From: Leuconostoc rapi
Lineage (GTDB): Bacteria; Bacillota; Bacilli; Lactobacillales; Lactobacillaceae
DNA length: 64,000 nucleotides
NCBI RefSeq assembly: GCF_016908715.1
Contig: NZ_JAFBEK010000007.1
Span: 1-64,000, forward strand
Reading direction: 5' to 3'
Below the pieces are notes generated by a model. The model was given only the letters and a program-made list of their open reading frames with translations. It did no database searches and was not told where the DNA came from. Numbering within the stretch: position 1 is the first letter of the stretch; every line of letters starts with the position of its first letter. The position numbers were made by a program, and so were the translations under genes. This document shows, one piece after another, positions 1 to 8,711 of the stretch.

Positions 1-56
1 GATCTTCTTGAATTAATTGCCTCTTTCGCCTCGCGTCCTTCGTAAGAACATATACT

Positions 57-85
57 AATATACCAACTTCCCGCCCTCCCGTCAA
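57..85 (-). promoter_or_regulatory. Strong sigma-A-like promoter reading out of the window to the left
   Basis: On the minus strand there is TTGACG at 85-80, a 17-bp spacer and TATATT at 62-57. The downstream leader at 1-50 has no start codon preceded by a good ribosome site. Near-consensus promoters with a noncoding leader often serve stable RNA or tightly regulated operons, but the transcribed gene lies outside the window, so the target is unknown. Confidence 0.55.
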
Positions 86-135
86 CTACTTTCTTTACCT
101 TTTTTTGTTTTATTTTAAATTGCTAAAATATTTTT

Positions 136-149
136 TGAAAACGCTTTTA
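136..149. promoter_or_regulatory. Possible cre (CcpA) site
   Basis: TGAAAACGCTTTTA fits the catabolite-responsive element consensus except for one position near the 3' end. It sits between the 3' end of the aminotransferase gene and the left-facing promoter at 57-85, about 50 bp upstream of its -35. A role in that promoter is an inference. Confidence 0.35.
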
Positions 150-200
150 TTTGTCGTTATTTTCATTTATTTTTTGCATTTTGAATCTTATTGTTCGTGT

Positions 201-1391
201 TTAATTATCAGGGTTGAAAATGTCTAATTTTCCTATCCGTTCAGCTGCCTCAACTAATCTCTTTTCATCTATTGTTAGACCAATACGAACATATCCCTGA
301 CCCTCTGATCCGAAACCAGCTGCATCTGCTACCGCCACATTGGCTTCCTCTAGTAGTAAGTCTGCAAAACTAGTGGAAGTATAACCCTTTGGCACAGGCA
401 TGAGTACATAAAAAGCACCTTGTGGTACATAGGGTTCCCAATGAAATTCACGTACTGCTGCAATGAATGCATTACGACGATTTTCATAGGTTTGACTCAA
501 TTCTGTGACAGCCTTTTGACGGGCCACTGTGTTTTGCAACGCCTCAATAGCAGCATCTTGAATGGCTGGGAAAATCGAAACAAATAAATGATCTTGAATT
601 AAGTTCAGTGCTTCAATCATATCAGCATTACCAACTGCAAAACCAACGCGCCAACCAGCCATGTTAAATGTCTTGGAAAATGTATACGTTTCAATACCAA
701 CATCTTTTGCGCCTGGTGTTTGTAGAAATGACAATGGCTTATGTCCGTCAAAGCCAATAGCACCGTAAGCAAAATCTGATAAGATGCCGACTTCATGCTG
801 ATTAGCAAAGCTGACTGTTTGCTCATAAAATTCTGGTGTGGCAACCGCACCAGTCGGATTGTTAGGGTAATTCATGTAGAGAAACTTAGCCCTTTTAGCT
901 TGTTGAGCTGATATGGCTTCGTAATTGATCAAAAAATCATTTGATGGTTCAAGTGGCAGCGTTTCATAGTTCACTTTCCCCAAAGCCGCACCAGATAGAT
1001 AATCTGGATAACCTGGGTTTGGTAGTAAGAGTGTTTCACCTGGATTCATCAACGCCCAAGGTAGCTCAACCAATCCAATTTTAGAGCCAGCTAAAATAGC
1101 CACCTCTGTTTTAGGGTCAATGTGAACACCATATTCAGATAAATAAAATTCAGCAATAGCTTCTTTAAAACGTAGTTCACCACGAAACAAAGCGTATTTA
1201 TGATCTGCTGAATTAGCCGTTGCGTTTTGCATTGCCTTGACAATATAATCTGGTGTTGGTAGATCAGGATTACCTTGTCCTAGGTTAATGACATCGGCCC
1301 CAGAAGCAATTTTTGCATTCACTTTTGCCACTAACGATGCGAAAAATTGTTTTGGTAGTGTTTTTAGTAAATCTGATTGCTCAAAATGCAT
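201..1391 (-). CDS. mtnE: PLP-dependent aminotransferase, methionine salvage (MtnE type)
   Basis: This 396-residue fold-type I aminotransferase closely resembles Bacillus MtnE/YkrV along its whole length: the N-terminal PKQFFASLVAKVN block, NLGQGNPDLPTP at 36-47, NYPNNPTG at 174-181, and SKTFNMAGWRVG around Lys240, which should form the Schiff base with PLP. In the known pathway MtnE transaminates 4-methylthio-2-oxobutyrate to methionine. An AGGAG ribosome site lies just before the ATG at 1391. The gene follows an mtnU homologue on the same strand with a few bases between them, the same pairing as in Bacillus. Function is by family; other amino donors and acceptors are possible. No other salvage genes are visible in the window. 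Confidence 0.85.
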   Translation of the reverse strand: MHFEQSDLLKTLPKQFFASLVAKVNAKIASGADVINLGQGNPDLPTPDYIVKAMQNATANSADHKYALFRGELRFKEAIAEFYLSEYGVHIDPKTEVAILAGSKIGLVELPWALMNPGETLLLPNPGYPDYLSGAALGKVNYETLPLEPSNDFLINYEAISAQQAKRAKFLYMNYPNNPTGAVATPEFYEQTVSFANQHEVGILSDFAYGAIGFDGHKPLSFLQTPGAKDVGIETYTFSKTFNMAGWRVGFAVGNADMIEALNLIQDHLFVSIFPAIQDAAIEALQNTVARQKAVTELSQTYENRRNAFIAAVREFHWEPYVPQGAFYVLMPVPKGYTSTSFADLLLEEANVAVADAAGFGSEGQGYVRIGLTIDEKRLVEAAERIGKLDIFNPDN

Positions 1392-1399
1392 AATTTCTC

Positions 1400-2192
1400 C
1401 TAATAATATAACGTGGGTCTACGATCTGAAAAAACAGGTATCTGGCCACGAACGGCCCGTTCATCATCAATGTCTATCTCAGCAACAAGTAACGTCGCTT
1501 CATTAATCACTGGCTTGTTTAACAATGTTACCTAATGGATCAATGACTAATGATCGACCACCAAAAACATTGTCATTATCATGTCCAACACGATTTGCTG
1601 CAACAACAAATGACTGATTTTCAATGGCACGTGCTTGTAGTAATGTTTGCCACTGCGCAATTCTTTGTTCTGGCCATTCCGCGGTAACAAATAACAGTTC
1701 TTGTGGCCCAGTTGCCATCATCGTTCGAACCCACTCTGGAAACCGAATATCATAACAAATAACACCAGCAGACGGAACACCATCTAAATTAAAAACATTG
1801 CTATGGCTCCCAGCAGTAATATATTTTTCTTCGTTCATCAGTCCAAAAAGATGTAATTTATCATATTCAGAAACTTTTTGCCCATATCGATCAAAAACAA
1901 ACATCGTGTTATAAAATTTATGATCTCGTTGTGTTGCAACAGAGCCACCAACAATATTTATATGATGCTGTTTTGCTAACTGGCTTAGTAATGCTTGGCT
2001 CTCATCCCCATTGTGATCAGCTAACCTATCTAGTTCTGTTAAGGCATAGCCAGTCTGCCACATTTCTGGATACAACAAAACATCAACACCAGTTTGTGCT
2101 GCTTTTTGCGCATAATCAATGATTGTCTGTTGATTTGCTTGTGGGTTTCCTAAGAATATATCCACTTGTGCAATACCAATTTTAAGTTTCAT
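1400..2192 (-). pseudogene. mtnU: Carbon-nitrogen hydrolase, MtnU/omega-amidase type, frameshifted near the C terminus
   Basis: The reading frame shows the nitrilase-superfamily triad: Glu in LLYPEMW, Lys in YDKLHLF and Cys in VICYDIRFPE. In methionine salvage the omega-amidase hydrolyses the 2-oxo amide left by MtnE-type transamination. Translation from ATG 2192 (AGAGGA ribosome site) stops at 1503-1505 after 229 residues. Beyond that stop another frame continues at once with NEATLLVAEIDIDDERAV and ends in PVFSDRRPTLYY at 1400, which is the tail expected for this family. One extra T in the run near 1503-1507 explains it. The missing tail is the last strand and dimer segment, so the product is probably impaired unless the base is a sequencing error. 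It is co-directional with mtnE and its true stop overlaps the mtnE ribosome site. Confidence 0.8.
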
Positions 2193-2273
2193 AACCAATC
2201 CTCTTATGTATTATTGTGCATTTTATTATATATTTTGTCAAATTTATATCATTTTTAACTCATTATTTATAAT

Positions 2274-2298
2274 AAAAAAACACCTCACTGGTGTTTTA
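2274..2298 (-). terminator. Rho-independent terminator overlapping the menB stop
   Basis: AAAACACC and GGTGTTTT pair around a five-base loop and are followed on the minus strand by a T run. The stem begins in the menB stop codon. Confidence 0.75.
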
Positions 2299-3129
2299 AG
2301 GAAATTTTGGAAATTGATCAAAATCCGGTTCGCGTTTTTCTTTAAATGAATCTCGTCCTTCTTTGGCTTCGTCTGTCGTGTAATACATCATCGTGGCATC
2401 TCCAGCAAATTGTTGCAAACCTGCTAGACCATCTGTATCAGCGTTCATCGCTGCTTTAATAAATCTCAACGCCGTAGGTGATTTCGTCAATAATTCATCT
2501 GCCCATTCAATTGTTGCTGTTTCAACCTCTGCCAAAGGGACCACTTTATTAATCCAATTCATTTGGTAAGCTTCTTCAGCCGTATAAAAATGATTCAAAA
2601 ACCACACTTCTTTGGCACGTTTATGTCCAATCACACGTGCCAAGTAGCCTGAGCCATATCCTGCGTCAAAAGAGCCAACCATTGGTCCTGTTTGACCAAA
2701 TTTAGCGTTATCTGCCGCCACAGTCAAATCAGCTACCAACTGCAAGACGTTCCCGCCACCAACAGACCAGCCCTTAACCATAGCAATAATTGGTTTAGGG
2801 ATAACACGCATGAGGCGTTGTAAATCTAAAACATTTAATCGTGGAATGCCGTCAGATCCAACATAACCACCATTGCCTCGAACTTTTTGATTACCACCAG
2901 ATGAAAAGGCTTGGTCGCCCGCACCAGTCATAATAATCACACCAATTGTTGCATCATCTCGAGCAATCGTAAACGCATCAATCATTTCAGAAACCATACC
3001 GGGTGTAAAAGCATTATGCGTAGCAATATCATTCATCGTAATTTTAGCGATTTTACCAATATTTTGGCCATCTGCGTTTGTTTCAAATAATATTTCGTCG
3101 TATGTTTTAACGGCGTTCCAAGTTGTCAT
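2296..3129 (-). CDS. menB: 1,4-dihydroxy-2-naphthoyl-CoA synthase
   Basis: A 277-residue crotonase-fold enzyme. It carries the MenB hallmarks [13 protein letters not shown] (about 92-104), [15 protein letters not shown] (oxyanion loop, about 122-136) and [17 protein letters not shown], and ends in FPKFP like the family. MenB closes the second ring of the naphthoquinone from o-succinylbenzoyl-CoA in menaquinone synthesis; the enzyme is cytosolic. The start at 3129 has a GGAG ribosome site. It is divergent from a hotdog thioesterase that would catalyse the next step. The remaining men genes are not in this window, so the pathway must be completed elsewhere or not at all. Confidence 0.92.
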   Translation of the reverse strand: MTTWNAVKTYDEILFETNADGQNIGKIAKITMNDIATHNAFTPGMVSEMIDAFTIARDDATIGVIIMTGAGDQAFSSGGNQKVRGNGGYVGSDGIPRLNVLDLQRLMRVIPKPIIAMVKGWSVGGGNVLQLVADLTVAADNAKFGQTGPMVGSFDAGYGSGYLARVIGHKRAKEVWFLNHFYTAEEAYQMNWINKVVPLAEVETATIEWADELLTKSPTALRFIKAAMNADTDGLAGLQQFAGDATMMYYTTDEAKEGRDSFKEKREPDFDQFPKFP

Positions 3130-3165
3130 GTGTTATACTCCATTCAGAAAGGGGATTTTGTTCTT

Positions 3166-3540
3166 ATGAATATTATAGAACTTTTGGGGTTAAAAACCAC
3201 CTTATTGTCATCAGAAAAAACAATTGTTGAGGTGGTAATCAGTCAAAAACTGATGCAACCATTTGGTATTGTGCACGGGGGTATCAATGCTTTGTTAGCT
3301 GAAACAGCTGCTTCATTGGGCGCAAACGAGGCACTCCCACCCCATCTTGTTCCTGTTGGCGTTGACATTCAAACACACCATTTAAAAGCTGTCAGTCAAG
3401 GCGTGTTGGTCGCAACTGCAACACCAATTAACATTGGACATACCCTACAAGTCTGGGCGGTTGTGATCCATGAGCAAAAAACAAATACACTAACAAGCAC
3501 GAGTACCGTGACACTTAAAAATCAGCATTTAAACGACTAA
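3166..3540 (+). CDS. Hotdog-fold thioesterase, probable DHNA-CoA thioesterase (MenI type)
   Basis: A 124-residue PaaI/MenI-like hotdog protein. The motif FGIVHGGINALLAETAAS (about 33-50) contains the HGG turn and the Glu that serves as catalytic residue in this family, and VPVGVDIQTHHLKA follows it. I place the start at ATG 3166 behind AAAGGGG rather than at the in-frame ATG at 3130, because 3130 abuts the menB start codon and lacks a ribosome site. Divergent position next to menB makes hydrolysis of 1,4-dihydroxy-2-naphthoyl-CoA the best guess; general phenylacetyl-type thioesterase activity is the alternative. Only 36 bp separate the two start codons, so the promoters must overlap the coding ends. 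Confidence 0.75.
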   Translation: MNIIELLGLKTTLLSSEKTIVEVVISQKLMQPFGIVHGGINALLAETAASLGANEALPPHLVPVGVDIQTHHLKAVSQGVLVATATPINIGHTLQVWAVVIHEQKTNTLTSTSTVTLKNQHLND

Positions 3541-3544
3541 CACG

Positions 3545-4588
3545 CTACTGCGTGTTATTTTTATTTTTTGTAAAAAACAAAGAAATCGCACTTTTTTTAG
3601 GATGTGCTGCATTATACGCTTGCTGGCGACGCACTTCTTCTGGCGTCGGTGTGTCATAAGTTAACATGCCAAGTCTTTCATATTTGGGGTGTGGAATAGT
3701 GATGGGCGCTTGATAATTTGGCACAATAGGGTTACCAAGATAACGTACCTTGTCAACGGTTCGAGTCACTTTTAATGTTGGCTCTGGTTCAAGGTTGACA
3801 TCATCACTAATAACAGCCAGACTCCCCTTAAACTGACTTTGATAATACAAAGCAGCGTAACTTGATATTGGACCGTACCCTACAAATTCAATTTGTCGTG
3901 CATGTGCTTGTTTACGTGCCAATTTCACAGAGGCTATTAATGCTGCCTCGTGATGACGGTAGTAGCCAGCGTTTAAGTCGCTACTAGCAATATATTGTAC
4001 CGCTTGTTGCGTTTCTTTTATCCACTCAGACATGTAGTCAGTCGTACTTGTTTCAGGTTCAGAAAATACCACTCGTAGGGTATTCGCTGTTATTTTTGCT
4101 GGTATCTCAACATCGGTATATAGTTTGGAAGCTATTGCCGTATCATTCTCTCGTAAAATACCCGCTTTTTGTTGTCGAATCACGAAGTCATGAAAGACAA
4201 ACTGACCATTACCCGCTGACACCAAATCAATGGTGTAAAAAGCATAATTCTCTGGTACAGTGACTGTCATCTTATCAGTATTTTGACTGTTCATCTCTAA
4301 ACGTTGATACTGATCATCAAAAAAAGTCACTATCAAGTAAGCAAACATACGTTCACTGGCATCAATACGCCTTTCAATAACGTAAGTTTCCCCGCGCAGT
4401 AACTGTGGGAGATCCGATATACGTTTTTCGACTTGATAAAGATGTCTAGAATGCCATGTTGCAATCACCTGCCCACTCGGTAAAAAAAAGTGTTCATAAG
4501 TGACTTGATCTAACGCTTGAAAATCTACGGTTGCGCCTTGTAATTGGCGTAACTGTGTTTGTGGCGTCCAATATATTTTGTACTCCAT
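3545..4588 (-). CDS. asp3: Accessory Sec system protein Asp3, with long C-terminal extension
   Basis: The first ~145 residues match Asp3: IYWTP near the start, HFFLPSGQVIATWHSR (34-49), then DLPQLLRGETYVI and a beta-rich section ending in FVFHDFVIRQQ. Asp3 is a scaffold in the Asp1-Asp2-Asp3 complex that guides serine-rich glycoprotein adhesins to SecA2. Classical Asp3 is much shorter; here residues 145-347 form an extra part with the elbow-like motif GYGPISSYAALYY at 237-249, resembling the GYGMGSFPAMYY elbow of the neighbouring Asp2. The extension ends in a basic tail. It lies 10 bp after asp2 in the same operon. Identity of the N-terminal part is fairly sure; the role of the extension is unknown. 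Confidence 0.8.
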   Translation of the reverse strand: MEYKIYWTPQTQLRQLQGATVDFQALDQVTYEHFFLPSGQVIATWHSRHLYQVEKRISDLPQLLRGETYVIERRIDASERMFAYLIVTFFDDQYQRLEMNSQNTDKMTVTVPENYAFYTIDLVSAGNGQFVFHDFVIRQQKAGILRENDTAIASKLYTDVEIPAKITANTLRVVFSEPETSTTDYMSEWIKETQQAVQYIASSDLNAGYYRHHEAALIASVKLARKQAHARQIEFVGYGPISSYAALYYQSQFKGSLAVISDDVNLEPEPTLKVTRTVDKVRYLGNPIVPNYQAPITIPHPKYERLGMLTYDTPTPEEVRRQQAYNAAHPKKSAISLFFTKNKNNTQ

Positions 4589-4598
4589 AGTTAGCTAC

Positions 4599-6122
4599 TC
4601 ACCTACCTTCCCTCATGTGGTCTTTTAGATACATTAATCGCGCCATCATAAATGTAATCATTTCAGGTGTTTTTGCCATATGTGCCCCAATTTCTTGAAC
4701 ATGAGTCAGCGGTGTATGTTGTGCTGAAAAAAAATCTAATAATTGTGGCAAACTCTGCCCATCATACTCATCTTGCGTTAACGTCAGTAATGAGACTGAT
4801 ATTTTTTGCCAGTCGACCTGTTTGATGTGGTCCCAAAAAATTTGATTTAACCCGCTCGTATCATCTGGATGCATTCGTCCAGCCAAAAAGCGTCGGACAT
4901 CTAGCGTCCAATCCTGATTCACTGCTTGTGGGAAATCAATGTTTGCCGTTAAGGTTCCAATATTAACAATTGGTTTAGCTAGGACAACAGCTTGGGGTTT
5001 AATATCTGCCGCGTAGTACATGGCTGGAAAACTACCCATTCCATACCCTGTTAAAATGACATCTTTAGGTTCTAAGTGCAGTATTTTTATCGTTTTCTGA
5101 ATTTTTTCAATAATTGTCTTTTCATAGTTTTCAGTGCCTATATGAAAAGCGCCCCCTTGCATTCTGACATCCGAGAAAAGTAAATAAGGTGACTCTAGCG
5201 TATTCAACGACTCCCGCATGTCAAAGCCATCAGCATGTGCATGCCTGCTAGAAAAATTAACAACCAATGGTGCTTGTCGATCTCCTGGATTAAAATAACT
5301 CAATACTTCTTCATTTTCATTTGTCAGTTGCCAGTCATCCCCCGGCAGTAACAAGCCCAAACCATGTCGTGAGCGCCGTTGATGTAAAACGTGTAAATCT
5401 AGTGTCCCTTGACCACTAGCAAAAACTAAAATTTGGTAGTTTTGATCATTTTCTAACCCATCAATTGCCGTTAATTCACGCAAAGCATCACCAGAAATGC
5501 TTTGCCTTTTTTGAACATGGCCATCTTGATAATACACAAATACTAACTTGACAGCAACTGTATCGGTTTGTGTATAATCAAGCCAGACTAAATTTTCAAT
5601 TGTTGGCGCTAAATCATCAATAAATGTGTTAAGCGTCCCAATTTGTTGCCATGATTGACCAAAATCGCCAATAAATTGTGCTGAAAACCGACCTTCTCGC
5701 TTAAAATGTATCCCTGCAGGTGGCATAGGGATGAATTGCTGCTCACTAAATCGTGTGGCAAACCCTATCTGTTCAAAATGCAAATCATTTTGCAAATGCG
5801 CCACGATTGCCTCTGGCGTTGTTTCTGGTATCAAGAAGGCTTGACGCTCATCTAATATAGCCTGAAAATCAGGCGTCAGCTGCTTTGCAAAATAAATCGT
5901 TCGCCGCGCAGGCCAATCATTAATTTGACTCGATAACAATGTACTTGTCAGCACATCGTCTGTCAGCACAACGTAGGTTTGTTCTAAAACATAGGGATCT
6001 TTTTGATAAGCTAACCGCGTAGGTAGATCCAAAATAGTGGTATACTGCCAGTCAATATTTGGCGCATGAATGTGTGGTGTCCAATCTTTGGCACCAATTT
6101 GAAGCACTGAAATATCTGCCAT
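4599..6122 (-). CDS. asp2: Accessory Sec system protein Asp2, nucleophile serine replaced by glycine
   Basis: A 507-residue Asp2: N-terminal VLQIGAKDWTP (6-16), a central beta domain, and a C-terminal alpha/beta-hydrolase domain with LTGYGMGSFPAMYYAA (357-372) followed by VVLAKPIVNIGT. In streptococci Asp2 O-acetylates GlcNAc on the adhesin and is needed for export; its nucleophile sits in a GxSxG elbow. Here that position (361) is glycine, GYGMG, with a serine three residues later. A late histidine (IGAHMAK) is kept. This predicts loss of acetyltransferase activity while the scaffold role could remain. It lies 103 bp after asp1 and 10 bp before asp3. No glycosyltransferase or secA2/secY2 is nearby. 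Confidence 0.85.
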   Translation of the reverse strand: MADISVLQIGAKDWTPHIHAPNIDWQYTTILDLPTRLAYQKDPYVLEQTYVVLTDDVLTSTLLSSQINDWPARRTIYFAKQLTPDFQAILDERQAFLIPETTPEAIVAHLQNDLHFEQIGFATRFSEQQFIPMPPAGIHFKREGRFSAQFIGDFGQSWQQIGTLNTFIDDLAPTIENLVWLDYTQTDTVAVKLVFVYYQDGHVQKRQSISGDALRELTAIDGLENDQNYQILVFASGQGTLDLHVLHQRRSRHGLGLLLPGDDWQLTNENEEVLSYFNPGDRQAPLVVNFSSRHAHADGFDMRESLNTLESPYLLFSDVRMQGGAFHIGTENYEKTIIEKIQKTIKILHLEPKDVILTGYGMGSFPAMYYAADIKPQAVVLAKPIVNIGTLTANIDFPQAVNQDWTLDVRRFLAGRMHPDDTSGLNQIFWDHIKQVDWQKISVSLLTLTQDEYDGQSLPQLLDFFSAQHTPLTHVQEIGAHMAKTPEMITFMMARLMYLKDHMREGR

Positions 6123-6225
6123 TTTTAATTCCTTCGACCTGGATCCTCTTGTGCCAAGTATTAGTGCTAAACTATCGTTATTTAACGCTAACTATTGTGG
6201 CATGACTCGTTGATCACACGTTCCT

Positions 6226-7692
6226 TTACTTAATCTTGTTAAAAATTTGTTGCCATTTAATCCACACCATGTCATCGCTATACTCAGCTGCAATGTCATG
6301 TGTTGATTCCTTTACATCTGATACCCAATGCGTATCGTCAACATAAAAATTCAATGCACCACTTAATTCTGACCTATCGGTTACTAATTTGCCATTTTGG
6401 TTGGGCTGTAAGTAAGCGGTTTGTATACGATTAATTTGCGGAACAGCATATGCAATCGCCTGTGTTTGCAAATATTGATTAGGTGTATCTCCTAAGTCCA
6501 ATAACACACGACTATTTGCCATATACTGCATTTTTTGCGCTTCATTTTGGGATGCTATAAATTGAAAACGTGTCTTATACGCTAACTGACTATCTACATC
6601 TATGATGCCATGTGCATTCGCTGCTGTTTTACTAGCCGCTTCAATCATAGCATCAAATAACGCGTGTGATTGTGTCGTTTCAATTAATACTAAGACATTG
6701 GGATGACTAGCTAACAATGTACTAACCACCTCAAAATCTGCCATTGCTATGCTTGGGGCAAACCAATAGATTGTTGCGACTGGTTGTACTGCGACGTTAT
6801 TTTGACGCGCTGTTACCGTGTAAGGCGGTATAATTGCAAATGTCGACTGCTGTTCTGATTGTGCACTCAGTTTTTCAGCTTGTTCCGGCGTGTCTATCAC
6901 TGAAAAGTCAACGTTACCAGAGATTTGCAATGGCACATGTTGTTCAAGTTGTCTATCTGTGCGTTCAGTTTGATAACTTAAAATAACGGGTTGTTTTGGC
7001 GTCACTTTATGAATCAAAAATGTTGTCATTTCACTCTGTGAAACAATCAAATAATCATTTTGGGGAACTGATTTCAAATGATGGGCTAGACCCGCTGCAA
7101 CAAGCTCAGCCATGTTAGTAAACGTTGTTTGTGGCGTCCATGTCTGTTGGGTTGTCACGACAGCAGAAACACAATCTTCTTGCACGGCTACCCCGCCGCT
7201 TGGTGTTAAGTAATCACGTCGTATAGGCTCATTATCGTCATTAAACGTTGTCACACGTGAAATAAAACCGCGATCGTCAATGATTAATTCTTGGCGGCGA
7301 ATATCGTCTGTTAATAGATCGATACGGTCAAAACGCATGAGCGGTGACTGTTGCACCCACACTGTCGCAAAATGCGTGTTTTTTACCCACACTTCAATAC
7401 GGTCATTCATACGGATAAACTCTGCATCATCTGGCCAGGAAAAATCTGCCAAAGCGACTGGCTTTTCATCTTTCAAAGTAATCCGTTGAAAAAGATCATA
7501 GGCTGACCAAGTCACAGCTGACTCAATTCTTTTTTGAGACAATATTTCACGTAATTGGGGTAAGTAGTCTACTAAAATTAATTCAACTTGTTGGCTTTGT
7601 GATAAAAATAGTTGTGTCTGATGAACCGTATCATTAAATTCTGGTAATGTCATACTATACGCGTGCCAATCCGGCATGATGTGCAAATTCAT
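6226..7692 (-). CDS. asp1: Accessory Sec system protein Asp1
   Basis: A 488-residue protein with the Asp1 start MNLHIMPDWHAYSMTLPEFND, the LLDLGDTPNQYLQTQAI segment near residue 400 and the closing NFYVDDTHWVSD region, where Asp1 has its GT-B-like inactive glycosyltransferase fold. Asp1 organises the Asp1-3 complex that delivers serine-rich adhesins to the SecA2/SecY2 translocase at the membrane. It is the first gene of the asp1-asp2-asp3 run. Upstream on the same strand lies a terminator and then xpt, so secY2, secA2 and the adhesin gene are all missing from the usual positions. Length is slightly below the streptococcal proteins. Confidence 0.82.
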   Translation of the reverse strand: MNLHIMPDWHAYSMTLPEFNDTVHQTQLFLSQSQQVELILVDYLPQLREILSQKRIESAVTWSAYDLFQRITLKDEKPVALADFSWPDDAEFIRMNDRIEVWVKNTHFATVWVQQSPLMRFDRIDLLTDDIRRQELIIDDRGFISRVTTFNDDNEPIRRDYLTPSGGVAVQEDCVSAVVTTQQTWTPQTTFTNMAELVAAGLAHHLKSVPQNDYLIVSQSEMTTFLIHKVTPKQPVILSYQTERTDRQLEQHVPLQISGNVDFSVIDTPEQAEKLSAQSEQQSTFAIIPPYTVTARQNNVAVQPVATIYWFAPSIAMADFEVVSTLLASHPNVLVLIETTQSHALFDAMIEAASKTAANAHGIIDVDSQLAYKTRFQFIASQNEAQKMQYMANSRVLLDLGDTPNQYLQTQAIAYAVPQINRIQTAYLQPNQNGKLVTDRSELSGALNFYVDDTHWVSDVKESTHDIAAEYSDDMVWIKWQQIFNKIK

Positions 7693-8063
7693 ATATCACC
7701 TCTTAATTATGTTGTTCTTTTATATGAGTTATATTTTTAACTGTTTGCTTTGGAACTAGAAACAGACCCTATCTTCTGGTTTCACAACCACTGATATTAT
7801 TATACCAATTCTGCACATAATTTTTTATGATGCCTGGTTTTGAACGATCATTTAAAAATAAAATACCTTAAAATAACAAAAAACCAGCTCAGTTAAAACG
7901 CCATAGCTGGTTTTTTGTGGTGCTGATAGCTTATATAAGCGCCTGCTTGATCGATTGCGATTCTGATTTTATAATAGCCAATCATTTCATAAACAGCTTA
8001 CTTTAGACTGCTATCATGCAAAACTGTGCTACGCAACCTACTGATGTATCCTCTCAGCAACAA
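7693..8063. other. Intergenic region before asp1
   Basis: About 390 bp between asp1 and xpt. It contains the terminator at 7878-7916 and, at its right edge, the parS palindrome. I see no ORF, tRNA or recognisable riboswitch in it. The asp1 promoter should be in 7700-7870, which is AT-rich. Confidence 0.5.
7878..7916. terminator. Bidirectional terminator between xpt and asp1
   Basis: AAAAAACCAGCT at 7878-7889 pairs perfectly with AGCTGGTTTTTT at 7905-7916 across a 15-base loop. The A and T tracts allow use on both strands; it should end xpt transcripts on the minus strand. Confidence 0.8.
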
Positions 8064-8079
8064 TGTTTCACGTGAAACA
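8064..8079. promoter_or_regulatory. parS centromere site
   Basis: TGTTTCACGTGAAACA is the exact 16-bp ParB-binding consensus. It is the core of a 26-bp perfect palindrome at 8059-8084 that ends in the xpt stop codon. It lies about 8 kb from oriC, as expected for origin-proximal parS; two further exact copies are in this window. Confidence 0.9.
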
Positions 8080-8082
8080 TTG

Positions 8083-8658
8083 TTATGATGACATAAATTC
8101 AATTTTTTCTGAATGAAGCGATTTTATGCGTGCCAAACTCTCAACTTGTAGGCCACGTTCATCTAATATTTGACGACCCTTTTGAAAAGATTTCTCAATT
8201 ACAATCCCTACAGCAACAACATGCGCATGCGCCTGTTGTGCAATGGTCAATAGTCCTTCAACAGCTTGGCCATTAGCCAAAAAATCATCAATTAGTAAGA
8301 CTTGTTCATCGGATTTTAAGAAACGTTGGTCAATCATTATATGGTTTGTGACTTGCTTAGTAAATGAATACACATCTGCTGACAACACACCCTCGGGTAA
8401 CGTCAACGATTTATTTTTTCTAGCAAATACAACCGGAACATGTAGCGCTAAACCGGCAAAAACTGCCGGTGCAATACCGGATGATTCCACTGTCAAAATT
8501 TTATCAATTTTCTTATCAGCAAACACTCGTGCAAATTCCTCACCAATAGCCAACATCAGTTCCGGATCGATTTGATGATTTAAAAATGTATCAACTTTTA
8601 ATATTTCAGTTCCTAACACTTGGCCATCTTGACGAATACGTTCTTCCAATAATTTCAT
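8083..8658 (-). CDS. xpt: Xanthine phosphoribosyltransferase
   Basis: A 191-residue type I phosphoribosyltransferase matching Xpt over its length: [15 protein letters not shown] start, [14 protein letters not shown] (substrate site), [11 protein letters not shown], and the PRPP loop [13 protein letters not shown] with its acidic pair at about 123-124. Xpt converts xanthine and PRPP to XMP in purine salvage in the cytosol. No purine riboswitch is visible in the 53 bp between this gene and the upstream corA-like gene, unlike xpt-pbuX operons of Bacillus, and no xanthine permease is adjacent. The stop codon overlaps the edge of the parS palindrome. Confidence 0.93.
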   Translation of the reverse strand: MKLLEERIRQDGQVLGTEILKVDTFLNHQIDPELMLAIGEEFARVFADKKIDKILTVESSGIAPAVFAGLALHVPVVFARKNKSLTLPEGVLSADVYSFTKQVTNHIMIDQRFLKSDEQVLLIDDFLANGQAVEGLLTIAQQAHAHVVAVGIVIEKSFQKGRQILDERGLQVESLARIKSLHSEKIEFMSS

Positions 8659-8711
8659 ATGCTTCCCTTCGCGTATTAGGTATAAAAAACAGGTTGCCTC
8701 AAATATCAGCT

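Noticed and set aside
8059-8084. 26-bp palindrome after xpt as a terminator
   Set aside because: No T run follows on either strand and the core is exactly parS; a proper terminator lies at 7878-7916.
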